From contig JAUWKW010000024.1 in NCBI GenBank assembly GCA_030614035.1, positions 1 to 11,397 on the forward strand: DNA of 11,397 nt, read 5' to 3'. This DNA is from Chromatiales bacterium (GTDB lineage: Bacteria > Pseudomonadota > Gammaproteobacteria > Steroidobacterales > GCA-2729495). The notes beneath the pieces were generated by a model. It saw nothing but the letters and a program-made list of their open reading frames with translations. It made no database searches and had not been told where the DNA came from. Below, one piece after another: positions 1-6,601 of this stretch; position 1 is the stretch's first letter; each line of letters begins with the position of its first letter. A program made the position numbers and the translations under genes.

Positions 1-335
1 GTATTTCCGTCCGGTTGATTGCGCGTCAGGTATTGCCCCAGCCCGAGACTGCGAGCGGACCGGTCGACAACGACTACCATCGACTGGCCGGCACCCTCGA
101 TTGCACCGGCTGAACCGCGGTTGGCCGGACTCAGACGCGCCGCCGCTTGCTCCAATCGTGTCAGCAGCGCCTCTTTGTTGGCCACGCGTTCGGCGGTTCG
201 TGCACTGTTCACATACAGGGGCCGGATGCCCAAGCCGACGATTAGCGCCACTGCAACCACCACCGTTCCAACCGAGACAATCAGTTTCTCGCGGGAGTTC
301 AGCTGCTCAAACCAGTTTCGAATAGCTGAGATCAT
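1..335 (-). CDS. gspM: T2SS inner-membrane platform protein GspM, 3' end cut by window edge
   Basis: GspM is a bitopic inner-membrane protein that pairs with GspL in the T2SS assembly platform. Only the first 111 codons are present. The product starts MISAIRNWFEQLNSREK, followed by one hydrophobic segment (about residues 17-37, rich in Val, Ala, Leu and Ile) and a periplasmic stretch with a coiled-coil-like helix (about 42-66). It runs into the start of the ferredoxin-like domain, where RSLGLGQYLTRNQPDG resembles the family pattern. The ATG at 335 overlaps the gspL stop in an ATGA arrangement (4 bp), with an AAGGCGG stretch just upstream, so translation is probably coupled to gspL. Seen: TM topology, operon position after gspL. 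Known: GspM family role. The C-terminal half lies beyond the left edge and cannot be judged. Confidence 0.88.
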   Translation of the reverse strand, partial: MISAIRNWFEQLNSREKLIVSVGTVVVAVALIVGLGIRPLYVNSARTAERVANKEALLTRLEQAAARLSPANRGSAGAIEGAGQSMVVVVDRSARSLGLGQYLTRNQPDGN

Positions 336-1600
336 CCGCCTTGGCCTTTGATTTGCATGCGGCCTTCGATCCCCTCGTCGGTTGGATTCGCAGACTGAAT
401 ATTGGCACTAAACTTGCCGCTGCGGCTTACAAGTTGCTGTAATCGATCCAGGCTTTCGACGCTCGGCGCTTGCAGACGCAGCGTCAGAATACCGTTGCGA
501 TAATTCACCGTTTCCATCGTGATTTCCTGAATTTCCGCTGCCGCTCCTGCAAGTGTCGTCAGCGCGTCGATAAAACCGGTTGCCGGCGTGGCTGCCCCCC
601 GTTCGGCGATATTCAACTGGCTCTGCAGTTGGCCCCATGGATCTCTGACCTGTTTAACATCGGGAAAATTGGTACGCAGGATGGTTTCCGCCGCCTGATC
701 GAGACGGGTTTCCTGTTGCTCCATGCTGAACAGTTCAGCGCCCTTAACTGCAAGAGTCAGACCAAACAATGTCAGTAGCAGAATCGCTGCCGCGCGCCAA
801 TAAGGCCAGATAGCCGCATAGTCCGACCGGCGAACGTAAGGCCCCTGCAAGAGATTAACTCCTGGCGATGCAACAATATGGGTGGCCAACTTTGGTAACG
901 CTCCGTCGCCTAATACTTTGACCTCAACGCTTTCCAGTCGTTTGCGCAAGCGATCCCATAATTTCAGATTCTTGTCATGTTGTTCCGGCTCACAGAAGAC
1001 GAGTAGATTGATCGGTTCCGGCCGGGCGTTTTCATCGTCCTCTGCGTCGCTGTCGCCTGCCATGAATAATTCCAGCATGAGGTCCAGGCCATCAGGGTCG
1101 CCCACAGTGGCATTCCCGTGCTGGTCCCGCCGCAATGCGCAATCCGCCTCCAGCAAAAGAGTCGTTGTAGCGGGGAGGGCAGCAATTCCATCGCTGTCCG
1201 CGTAAATGGCATAGGCATCGATGCCTGCCTCACGCAGCTGTTCGGTCCACTGCTGCATCGATTCCTCATCCACGACTGCGACCGGTATTTGCCCGCCAGC
1301 GTCACGATCGCTGGCCGCAAAATGCAGGGTGTCGACGTCCTGGGCGATTTGTTCCTCCAATGCGAATGGCAGGGCCTGCAGAATTCGCCCCATGCTGCGC
1401 AAGGGTATTTCCGCCCGCAGGCGTAGCACACGCGTTGCGGGAACCAGCACGATGACCCGACGGTTACCGATATTGCGGGCGGCTTCGGCCAGGTGCGCCG
1501 AACCGGCTTCGCCGGTTTGAGCGCCAATGTCGTCGACAATGACCCATGACACCGGTACATCGGGTTCATTGGGTAGTCGGATGACAAAAGTCTCGGCCAT
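332..1600 (-). CDS. gspL: T2SS inner-membrane platform protein GspL
   Basis: GspL links the cytoplasmic ATPase GspE to the periplasmic part of the T2SS. The 422-residue product has a large N-terminal cytoplasmic domain (about 1-260, actin-like fold in known members) containing the typical NLLQGPY motif at 249-255, one transmembrane helix at about 269-287, and a periplasmic ferredoxin-like domain at the C-terminus (about 345-422) joined by a helical linker. It is somewhat longer than common homologues. Part of the excess is an acidic stretch at about 182-191 (GDSDAEDDE), likely a flexible loop in the cytoplasmic domain. The ATG at 1600 lies one base past the gspK stop, with a GGAG about 9-10 bases upstream. 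The stop overlaps the gspM start. Family call is firm from motif, topology and neighbours. Confidence 0.93.
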   Translation of the reverse strand: MAETFVIRLPNEPDVPVSWVIVDDIGAQTGEAGSAHLAEAARNIGNRRVIVLVPATRVLRLRAEIPLRSMGRILQALPFALEEQIAQDVDTLHFAASDRDAGGQIPVAVVDEESMQQWTEQLREAGIDAYAIYADSDGIAALPATTTLLLEADCALRRDQHGNATVGDPDGLDLMLELFMAGDSDAEDDENARPEPINLLVFCEPEQHDKNLKLWDRLRKRLESVEVKVLGDGALPKLATHIVASPGVNLLQGPYVRRSDYAAIWPYWRAAAILLLTLFGLTLAVKGAELFSMEQQETRLDQAAETILRTNFPDVKQVRDPWGQLQSQLNIAERGAATPATGFIDALTTLAGAAAEIQEITMETVNYRNGILTLRLQAPSVESLDRLQQLVSRSGKFSANIQSANPTDEGIEGRMQIKGQGG

Positions 1601-1601
1601 T

Positions 1602-2585
1602 TCAGTTGACTCCGAAACTCCGCGATCGGGCGACGATTTGCCCTCCGCCGGGGGCGCGATCCAGCAGACTGTACATAGTCAGCCGGGACGATCCAAACTC
1701 TACAGTCACAGCTGCCTGAAAGCACTGGCTTTGAGTGTCCAGATAGCCAGACTGGATCACATCCTCGTCGACGTACTGCTCGAAGCTGGCCAGGTCGGTC
1801 CAACCATCGAAGCGTTCGCGTTCTTCCAGCAATCCCTCCACATCCGATTCTGACAGGTCAGGACTCAGTGACCGCAAAACGGGCCCGGACGCCGTATTGA
1901 CGTTTACAGCCGTCAGATCATTTGTGTTGCACCATCCTGGTAGTAGCGCGGTGACATACGGAGCGAGTGTTCGATAAGCCTTGAGGTCGAATCCGTCAAT
2001 GGCCAAGAGCTCGCTGGCTGAGATCATATAGCCGTTGCCGGCGCGGTATGGCGGGTCGAGACCGGTGTAGCGATCGTCTTCCGCCCCGCTGACGCCGGTC
2101 GCTGTTTGATCAGGATCCAGCCAATCCAGCACGGCTTCCGCCAGGCCGGGGTCCAGCTCAAGCCCGGTCAGCAATGTCTGAAACTGGTCGAATGTAACCT
2201 GGTCATACTGCCCACCTTCTCCGCCGCGCCACAGGTTATTCAGGTTGAAACGACCCTGCAGGTCTTCGATGCCCCCGTAAAGGCGGCCACCTTCGATCGG
2301 GAACGGTGGTATATCGTCGGCCCAGTATTCTTGTAGGTGGTCGACATCCCCATCGGATGCATCGTCCATCAACACCGTCGCCGCCAGCGCTTCGGCGCCA
2401 AGTGCATACTGGCGAGCCTGTTCATGGCCGAGATTGCTTTCCGCCCGCCGCCGGTGAAGATGCTGTTGCCAGATCAGTTCTGTCGCAAGAATCGTTGCCA
2501 ACGCGACAATCAGAATCGCAGTAATCAGCGCGACCCCGCTCTGTTCAGCCGAGTCGAACGACGGTTGCTTGCCGATTTTCCTCAT
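1602..2585 (-). CDS. gspK: T2SS minor pseudopilin GspK
   Basis: GspK is the large minor pseudopilin that caps the pseudopilus tip together with GspI and GspJ. The 327-residue protein has a leader ending at Gly17 (QSG then VALITAILIVALAT), matching a prepilin peptidase (GspO/PilD) site. Mature position 5 is Thr instead of the Glu found in other pseudopilins, which is the known hallmark of GspK. The globular part has the family-type segment YRAGNGYMISASELLAIDGF (about 180-199), a run of Asp/Glu that could include calcium ligands, and two late cysteines (in LPGWCNTN and QSQCF) placed as for the disulfide in known GspK. The ATG at 2585 overlaps the gspJ stop by 4 bp, with a GAGG about 7 bases upstream. 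Length is normal for the family. Confidence 0.93.
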   Translation of the reverse strand: MRKIGKQPSFDSAEQSGVALITAILIVALATILATELIWQQHLHRRRAESNLGHEQARQYALGAEALAATVLMDDASDGDVDHLQEYWADDIPPFPIEGGRLYGGIEDLQGRFNLNNLWRGGEGGQYDQVTFDQFQTLLTGLELDPGLAEAVLDWLDPDQTATGVSGAEDDRYTGLDPPYRAGNGYMISASELLAIDGFDLKAYRTLAPYVTALLPGWCNTNDLTAVNVNTASGPVLRSLSPDLSESDVEGLLEERERFDGWTDLASFEQYVDEDVIQSGYLDTQSQCFQAAVTVEFGSSRLTMYSLLDRAPGGGQIVARSRSFGVN

Positions 2586-3211
2586 CCCGGCACCTCGATC
2601 AAACGTTCGATTCGCCCCAGACCGTCAATTTCGATCGCAAATCGAACCGCCTTCGGCCAGTTGGCGGCCCCGACCCGCAATGGTGGCCAAACCGATTCCC
2701 ATACCGATTGGGAATTTTCGATGACCAGAAATTCGAACTCCACGACGGCTACATCTTCGAGCAGTACTTCCTCGATCGGTTCCAGGCTGAGTACCGCGTC
2801 CAATACCGGCCAATACTCGCGAATCAGCGCGCCATCTTCATCCAGACGATACTGCACGCGCTGGGTGGTTCCCCTCGCGAATCCAGCCGGGTTTCTCCAG
2901 CCGGCACGGCTCAGTCTCAGCAAGTACGGTTCCCTGCCGTCTGCGATCAGCGGCAGTTCATAGCTCTGCCCCAACAGCCCGCGAACTCCCCGGGGCTGTA
3001 ATTGATACAAGTCGTCGCTCAGGATCTGCACCGTTCTTTGCAGGCTTCTAAGTTCCCGGTAATTCTCATCGGCCAGTGCCTTTTGGGTCACCACGGCGTT
3101 CAGGCTGACTGCGGCAAGGGCTGCCATTACTGCAAAAATGGCAATGGCGACCAGTAGTTCCAGCAACGTAAAACCCCGCGGTCGCTGATGCAGCGGCTTG
3201 TGAATGATCAC
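2582..3211 (-). CDS. gspJ: T2SS minor pseudopilin GspJ
   Basis: GspJ is a minor pseudopilin of the tip complex with GspI and GspK. The 209-residue product has a 13-residue basic leader ending in PRG, cleaved before FTLLELLVAIAIFAVMAAL; Glu is at mature position 5 as expected. The rest fits the GspJ pattern: a helix, then a beta-rich domain with the segment VQILSDDLYQLQPRGVRG (about 51-68). The start is GTG at 3211, supported by a strong GGGGAG five bases upstream. It overlaps the gspI stop (GTGA, 4 bp). The 3' end overlaps gspK by 4 bp. Function is assigned from family and operon position. Confidence 0.92.
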   Translation of the reverse strand: MIIHKPLHQRPRGFTLLELLVAIAIFAVMAALAAVSLNAVVTQKALADENYRELRSLQRTVQILSDDLYQLQPRGVRGLLGQSYELPLIADGREPYLLRLSRAGWRNPAGFARGTTQRVQYRLDEDGALIREYWPVLDAVLSLEPIEEVLLEDVAVVEFEFLVIENSQSVWESVWPPLRVGAANWPKAVRFAIEIDGLGRIERLIEVPG

Positions 3212-3651
3212 TGAAGCTCCCCTTGTGTGTAGCGAGGTGGCAGCACCGGCGGAAGCGGTTCACCGGTACCCGGGCGGCCGATGAACCCGGTGGCCTTGCT
3301 GATTATCGAGTCCGGCGTATCTGCGAAACTGACGGCAACATCAATGCGTCGCAAGTCAGGCAACGGCGTTTGGGAGATATTGAGAGTGTATCGCCAGGAT
3401 TGCCCAGCCATGTCGATCTCTCCATCGGTTTCGTCGATGTCAGGAAACCGGTTCTCAATTCGAAGTTCCGTAATGCGATCGACTGCAACCCAGCTGGCAA
3501 GAGTCGAGTCCCTCAGGTAACCGACAGTGAATACGGACTGACTGATCTGGCCAAACACTGCGGCCAGCCCGATCGCGAGTATGGCGACCGCCACCAGCAC
3601 TTCGACGAGAGTGAACCCGTCGCTGCACACTGATTGGGATTTACAGTTCAT
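3208..3651 (-). CDS. gspI: T2SS minor pseudopilin GspI
   Basis: GspI is the minor pseudopilin that nucleates the tip complex by binding GspJ. I start it at the ATG at 3651 (147 residues, MNCKSQSVCSDG then FTLVEVLVAVAILAIGL). This gives a normal short leader ending in Gly12 and Glu at mature position 5. The frame stays open upstream to about 3795, but that would add 48 residues before the leader inside gspH and destroy the prepilin architecture. The mature part has the family pattern AS(W)VAVDRITELRIE and a C-terminal LRRIDVAVSF strand. The start overlaps the gspH 3' end by 11 bp and has no clear Shine-Dalgarno, so translation is probably coupled. Leader cysteines (C3, C9) are slightly unusual but are removed on cleavage. 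Confidence 0.92.
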   Translation of the reverse strand: MNCKSQSVCSDGFTLVEVLVAVAILAIGLAAVFGQISQSVFTVGYLRDSTLASWVAVDRITELRIENRFPDIDETDGEIDMAGQSWRYTLNISQTPLPDLRRIDVAVSFADTPDSIISKATGFIGRPGTGEPLPPVLPPRYTQGELQ

Positions 3652-4174
3652 CGTGCTTGATTTCGGCTGAGCCGTCGGCCTTGATGAGCACCTGATAGCC
3701 ATCGCTGGAGAAGGCTTCGCGAAACCTGAGATTGAAAGGCGTAATGTCGCCGCTGGACATGATGAATACCTGCGGCCGATAATCTCTATCATCATCCGTT
3801 TCGAGTTCGAGAATCACATCCCTGCCTTCAAGCTCCAGGTCCAATTCCAAAGCTTCGGGAATGTCACGGCGCCGGAACAACCGGTCGCCCACCAGCGGTG
3901 TCCATTCGTCCGTTTCGTCCTGGTAAATTGAAAACTCGTAGGCCCGACGATAGAAACGCAGACCCATTTCGAACCCGTGCAGCATGGTCTCCTCACCGGC
4001 TATTTGCACCAGTGCTTCAAGTCGTTCCGCTTCGCGGCGCAGAGCACCGTCTTCCCCGAGCAGGCCAACCGAGAGGGTAAGCAGAGATACAAGGATACCG
4101 ACGATTACCAATACGACCAGCAACTCGAGCAGCGTGAAACCGCTATTAGCGCGATTGAACGTATGTCTAATCAT
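3641..4174 (-). CDS. gspH: T2SS minor pseudopilin GspH
   Basis: GspH is a minor pseudopilin usually placed below the GspI-J-K tip. I choose the ATG at 4174 (177 residues): MIRHTFNRANSG, then FTLLELLVVLVIVGILV, a canonical prepilin peptidase site with Glu at mature position 5. A TTG at 4195 and a GTG at 4192 are in-frame alternatives that add 6-7 residues; neither has a good ribosome site outside the hairpin described at 4198-4224. Family-typical stretches are the helix REAERLEALVQIAGEETMLHG, GLRFYRRAYEFSIY, and the C-terminal FIMSSGDITPFNLRF. The middle is very acidic (about 100-125). The stop lies inside the gspI start region (11 bp overlap). Confidence 0.9.
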   Translation of the reverse strand: MIRHTFNRANSGFTLLELLVVLVIVGILVSLLTLSVGLLGEDGALRREAERLEALVQIAGEETMLHGFEMGLRFYRRAYEFSIYQDETDEWTPLVGDRLFRRRDIPEALELDLELEGRDVILELETDDDRDYRPQVFIMSSGDITPFNLRFREAFSSDGYQVLIKADGSAEIKHDEL

Positions 4175-4197
4175 CAGAACGGTCGGGGACACCAATT

Positions 4198-4224
4198 CTC
4201 GCCCCGGACGGCTCAGGAGGCGAG
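4198..4224 (-). promoter_or_regulatory. Intercistronic GC-rich hairpin between gspG and gspH
   Basis: On the minus strand an 8-bp stem (CTCGCCTC paired with GGGGCGAG, one T-G wobble) encloses an 11-base loop. It begins 4 bases after the gspG stop and ends 3 bases before a possible TTG start of gspH. No T-run follows, so it is not a classical intrinsic terminator. It could stabilise the 3' end of gspG mRNA or lower downstream expression; both are inference. Confidence 0.45.
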
Positions 4225-4228
4225 GCCG

Positions 4229-4675
4229 CTAGTTGAGGCTCCAATTGCCGATGTCGCTGTCCGGACCTTCACCACCTTGTTCACCGTCGCGCCCGAACGT
4301 ATAAAGATCGTATTCGCCATTGTTGCCCGGTTGCAGGTAAAGGTAGGGCCGGTTCCAGGGATCCCGCGGCAGCCGCGGTATGTAGCCGCCTTCCGGCCAT
4401 TTGATATCCGGATCATCGGGCTTGTTGACCAGAGCGCCGATCCCTTCGTCAGTACTCGGATAGCGAAAGTTGTCCATCCTGTACAACTGCATCGCGCTTT
4501 CGATAGTCCGAATGTCGTTTCGTGCCGCCGTGACGCGTGCTTCATCAATTCTGCCAATGACATTGGGCGCGATCAGGGCTGCCAGGATTCCCAGGATGAC
4601 CACGACGACCATGATCTCGATCAGGGTAAATCCCTGCCGAAAGTAGGCTGGATACCGGGCAATCGCGTTTTGCAT
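4229..4675 (-). CDS. gspG: T2SS major pseudopilin GspG
   Basis: GspG is the major pseudopilin that polymerises into the periplasmic pseudopilus pushing substrates through the secretin. The 148-residue product has leader MQNAIARYPAYFRQG, then FTLIEIMVVVVILGILAAL with Glu at mature position 5. The mature domain shows classic GspG blocks: RTIESAMQLYRMDNFRYPS (about 57-75), DEGIGAL, LPRDPWNRPYLYLQPG and the C-terminal DLYTFGRDGEQGGEG...DIGNW, the calcium-binding region of the family. I chose the ATG at 4675; an in-frame TTG at 4684 and GTG at 4681 would add only three residues. It is the first gene of the minus-strand block, preceded by a divergent promoter region, not by gspF as in many T2SS operons. 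Near-certain family call. Confidence 0.96.
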   Translation of the reverse strand: MQNAIARYPAYFRQGFTLIEIMVVVVILGILAALIAPNVIGRIDEARVTAARNDIRTIESAMQLYRMDNFRYPSTDEGIGALVNKPDDPDIKWPEGGYIPRLPRDPWNRPYLYLQPGNNGEYDLYTFGRDGEQGGEGPDSDIGNWSLN

Positions 4676-4813
4676 GAACACCAATCCGTGGTTATCTGCG
4701 AGTTTGGGACGCGCCTAGCATAGAACACTAGCTGCTGTAGCGATCCGTTTTAGCTCACAAAACTCCCTGCAACGGCATTGATTCGGCATTATAACAAACA
4801 TAATCTAAGGGCT
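4676..4813. promoter_or_regulatory. Divergent intergenic region between gspG and the rhombosortase gene
   Basis: This non-coding stretch of about 138 bp separates two divergent units. Its right third (about 4785-4810) is clearly more AT-rich than its surroundings. It holds the minus-strand extended -10 and, on the plus strand, -10-like hexamers (TATAAC at 4790-4795, CATAAT at 4799-4804) with a TTGATT at 4778-4783 at suboptimal spacing. The two promoters would overlap if both are real. I see no recognisable operator or terminator. Confidence 0.45.
4788..4796 (-). promoter_or_regulatory. Probable extended -10 promoter for the gspG operon
   Basis: The minus strand carries TGTTATAAT, a perfect -10 hexamer with an extended TGn element. 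No good -35 is visible 16-18 bases upstream (around 4811-4817, CACAGC-like), which extended -10 promoters can tolerate. The expected start of transcription near 4781 would leave a leader of about 105 bases before the gspG ATG. Confidence 0.5.
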
Positions 4814-5416
4814 GTGCGACTGAAACTTCTATCCAAGGTGCTCGCAATTAACCTGTTGCCCGCGATTATCGTGTCCCTGATCGTCGTAGCGATTCAGTTT
4901 TTCCCTCAGTCGCTACGACAGATTCTCCGTTACGATCGGGCCGCGATTTCTGACGGCGAATTGTGGCGAATCATTACCGGGCATCTGGCACATCTGGGTT
5001 GGAGCCATCTGGCGATGAACGTTGCCGGGCTATGCCTCATCACTTATATATTTGCGCCGCCTGGCAAGGTTTGGGTGTGGACTGCCTGGATGTTTGTGAC
5101 GGCGCTCGCGACCAGCGCCGGAATGTACTTTTTCAGCCCGCAGCTCAGTTTTTATGTCGGGTTGTCCGGCGTCTTGCACGGCATGATCGTTATCGGTGCG
5201 CTGCGGTGGATTCGGCAAGGCGATTTCATGGGCCTGTTCGTCTTGATCATCGTTGTGGCTAAAATTGCTTGGGAACAACTGTTTGGCGCTCTGCCACTAT
5301 CACAGCAAATGGCCGGTGGCCCAGTCGCGGTGGATGCGCATCTATGGGGAGCACTCGGGGGTCTGGCCGTCGGACTGTGGAGCCTGATCCGTTTGCGACA
5401 AACTACGCGGGTATAA
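4814..5416 (+). CDS. rrtA: Rhombosortase (rhomboid-family intramembrane serine protease)
   Basis: Rhombosortases cleave the C-terminal GlyGly-CTERM tail of partner proteins in the inner membrane, before their surface anchoring or T2SS export. With a GTG start the product is 200 residues with about six hydrophobic segments. Visible motifs are SDGELWRIITGHLAHLGWSH followed by NVAGL (His/Asn region), GLSGVLHG with the catalytic Ser (codon 5165-5167), AKIAWEQLFG, and VDAHLWGALGG with the catalytic His (codon 5339-5341). This is the rhombosortase pattern, shorter than GlpG-type rhomboids and without an extra cytoplasmic domain. The start is uncertain: GTG 4814 has AGG three bases upstream, while TTG 4778 would add 12 residues from an AT-rich, promoter-like stretch; GTG 4838 is also possible. 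Divergent from gspG. No GlyGly-CTERM substrate is encoded in the window. Confidence 0.9.
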   Translation: MRLKLLSKVLAINLLPAIIVSLIVVAIQFFPQSLRQILRYDRAAISDGELWRIITGHLAHLGWSHLAMNVAGLCLITYIFAPPGKVWVWTAWMFVTALATSAGMYFFSPQLSFYVGLSGVLHGMIVIGALRWIRQGDFMGLFVLIIVVAKIAWEQLFGALPLSQQMAGGPVAVDAHLWGALGGLAVGLWSLIRLRQTTRV

Positions 5417-5417
5417 T
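5412..5417 (+). promoter_or_regulatory. Candidate -10 element for fabG overlapping the rrtA stop
   Basis: A perfect TATAAT covers the TAA stop of the upstream gene and lies 28 bases before the fabG ATG. The only TTG-type -35 candidate (TTGCGA at 5393-5398) is too close, with a 13-base spacer, so this promoter is tentative. It would explain how the fab cluster is expressed without depending on rhombosortase transcription. Confidence 0.33.
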
Positions 5418-5445
5418 TGCGGCACGGACGATTCGTTCATAGGAA

Positions 5446-6216
5446 ATGAGCTTGACGGCAAGCGACAACAGTTTTGGTGTCGATGGGCAACTGGCATTGG
5501 TGACCGGGGCCAGCCGGGGCATTGGTGCTGCCATCGCGGCGCGACTTGGCTCAGCGGGGGCTGAAGTGATCGGCACCGCGACAACAGCGGAGGGAGCCGA
5601 ATCGATCGCCGCCAGGTTTGATGAGGCGGGGATCCAGGGTAGCGGGATCGTACTTGACCTGGCTGAACCGGAATCGATAGCTAACGCTATTGAACGGTTG
5701 GGCGCAGACAACAGAGCTGTCAGCATCCTGGTCAACAATGCCGGTATAACGCGCGACAATCTCCTCTTGCGGATGAAACCCGACGAGTGGAATGACGTAC
5801 TTCAAACCAACCTTTCAGGTCTTTTCTATATGTGCAAAGCCTGTCTACGCGGAATGATAAAAGCGCGCAGTGGACGAATCATCAATATCGCATCCGTGAT
5901 CGGCGTTACAGGTAATGCGGGTCAATCGAATTATGCGGCAGCAAAGGCCGGCATTATCGGGTTCAGTAAATCCCTCGCTCGCGAGGTTGCATCACGCGAT
6001 ATCACCGTAAATGTCGTTGCACCCGGGCTTATTAAAACGGCCATGACCGACCAGCTGGGGGAGGAGCAGCGACAGGCCATGGTCGAACAGATTCCGCTGG
6101 GACGTATAGGGGAGCCGGATGATGTTGCCGCAGCGGTTCTGTATCTGGCATCGTCGGCGGGGGCTTATATTACCGGCGAAACCATCCATGTAAACGGTGG
6201 GATGTACATGATTTGA
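5446..6216 (+). CDS. fabG: 3-oxoacyl-[acyl-carrier-protein] reductase FabG
   Basis: FabG reduces beta-ketoacyl-ACP with NADPH in each cycle of fatty-acid elongation (cytoplasmic, usually a tetramer). The 256-residue short-chain dehydrogenase has the TGASRGIG cofactor loop at 20-27, NNAG at 97-100, the catalytic set Asn122, Ser150, Tyr163 and Lys167 (YAAAK), VAPGLIKTAMT, and the FabG-specific C-terminus HVNGGMYM. The N-terminus is about 8 residues longer than in E. coli. The ATG at 5446 has AGGA only one base upstream, whereas an in-frame TTG at 5452 would have it at an ideal 7 bases, so the true start may be two codons later. It heads the plus-strand fab cluster; fabD and fabH are not immediately upstream. 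Confidence 0.96.
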   Translation: MSLTASDNSFGVDGQLALVTGASRGIGAAIAARLGSAGAEVIGTATTAEGAESIAARFDEAGIQGSGIVLDLAEPESIANAIERLGADNRAVSILVNNAGITRDNLLLRMKPDEWNDVLQTNLSGLFYMCKACLRGMIKARSGRIINIASVIGVTGNAGQSNYAAAKAGIIGFSKSLAREVASRDITVNVVAPGLIKTAMTDQLGEEQRQAMVEQIPLGRIGEPDDVAAAVLYLASSAGAYITGETIHVNGGMYMI

Positions 6217-6350
6217 AAGGGTTCGGGTTGGCTTCAAACGGGCTGATATAAGGTGCTAGCTTGGCCGATGTTATTCCCTTAGAATACGCAGCCGTGATTC
6301 CGTGTCGCGGAACCTTCAGTAGCGTAGATCGTTGAGAGGACGATTAAAGT
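6217..6350 (+). promoter_or_regulatory. fabG-acpP intergenic region with possible acpP promoter
   Basis: This 134-bp gap has no gene. TTGGCC at 6261-6266 and TAGAAT at 6280-6285 look like promoter hexamers but are 13 bases apart; AATACG at 6283-6288 would give 16. A small perfect hairpin (TTCCG/CGGAA, 5-base loop) lies at 6298-6312 in the presumed leader. The acpP ribosome site GAGAGGA is at 6334-6340, ten bases from the ATG. A dedicated acpP promoter is expected from E. coli but is not proven by these elements. Confidence 0.3.
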
Positions 6351-6593
6351 ATGAGCACCACCGAAGAGCAGGTTAAGAATATCGTCGCCGAGCAACTGGG
6401 CGTTAAAGAGGAAGAAGTGAAGAATGAATCTTCTTTCGTCGACGATCTGGGGGCAGACTCCTTAGACACGGTCGAACTCGTGATGGCGCTGGAGGAAGAA
6501 TTCGAGACCGAGATACCGGACGAGGAAGCTGAAAAGATTACAACGGTGCAGCTGGCGATCGACTATATAAACGCACAAACCAAGGCTTCCTGA
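6351..6593 (+). CDS. acpP: Acyl carrier protein AcpP
   Basis: AcpP carries growing acyl chains as thioesters on a 4'-phosphopantetheine arm through all fatty-acid synthase steps. The 80-residue, strongly acidic protein has the modification motif [18 protein letters not shown] with Ser37 (codon 6459-6461) as the attachment site, the helix I region [14 protein letters not shown], and the usual C-terminus [10 protein letters not shown]. Length and sequence are normal for a primary ACP. It sits between fabG and fabF as in E. coli. The 3' flank carries a stem-loop with a T-rich tail and the 5' gap may hold its own promoter, fitting the very high expression known for this gene. Confidence 0.98.
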   Translation: MSTTEEQVKNIVAEQLGVKEEEVKNESSFVDDLGADSLDTVELVMALEEEFETEIPDEEAEKITTVQLAIDYINAQTKAS

Positions 6594-6601
6594 ATTTCCA
6601 C

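Noticed and set aside
19..351. Plus-strand open frame at the left edge
   Set aside because: The minus strand here encodes GspM with a proper start, membrane helix and ATGA overlap with gspL.
964..1803. 279-codon minus-strand open frame across gspL and gspK
   Set aside because: It is an alternate frame over two well-supported T2SS genes, spans their junction, and its translation is rich in Arg, Cys and Trp without any family motif.
2337..2963. 208-codon plus-strand open frame opposite gspK and gspJ
   Set aside because: Serine- and threonine-rich translation with no domain; the opposite strand carries clear prepilin-type genes.
3652..3795. Upstream extension of gspI to 3795
   Set aside because: It would put 48 residues before the prepilin leader and lie wholly within gspH; MNCKSQ at 3651 gives a normal leader.
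3977..4723. 248-codon plus-strand open frame antisense to gspG and gspH
   Set aside because: It covers two clear pseudopilin genes on the other strand, has no recognisable domain, and its translation is low-complexity and rich in charged residues as expected of an antisense shadow.
4814..5416. Generic GlpG-type rhomboid protease
   Set aside because: The short length, the GELWRIITGHLAHLGWSH and GLSGVLHG patterns, AKIAWEQLFG and VDAHLWG match rhombosortases, and the T2SS neighbourhood agrees.
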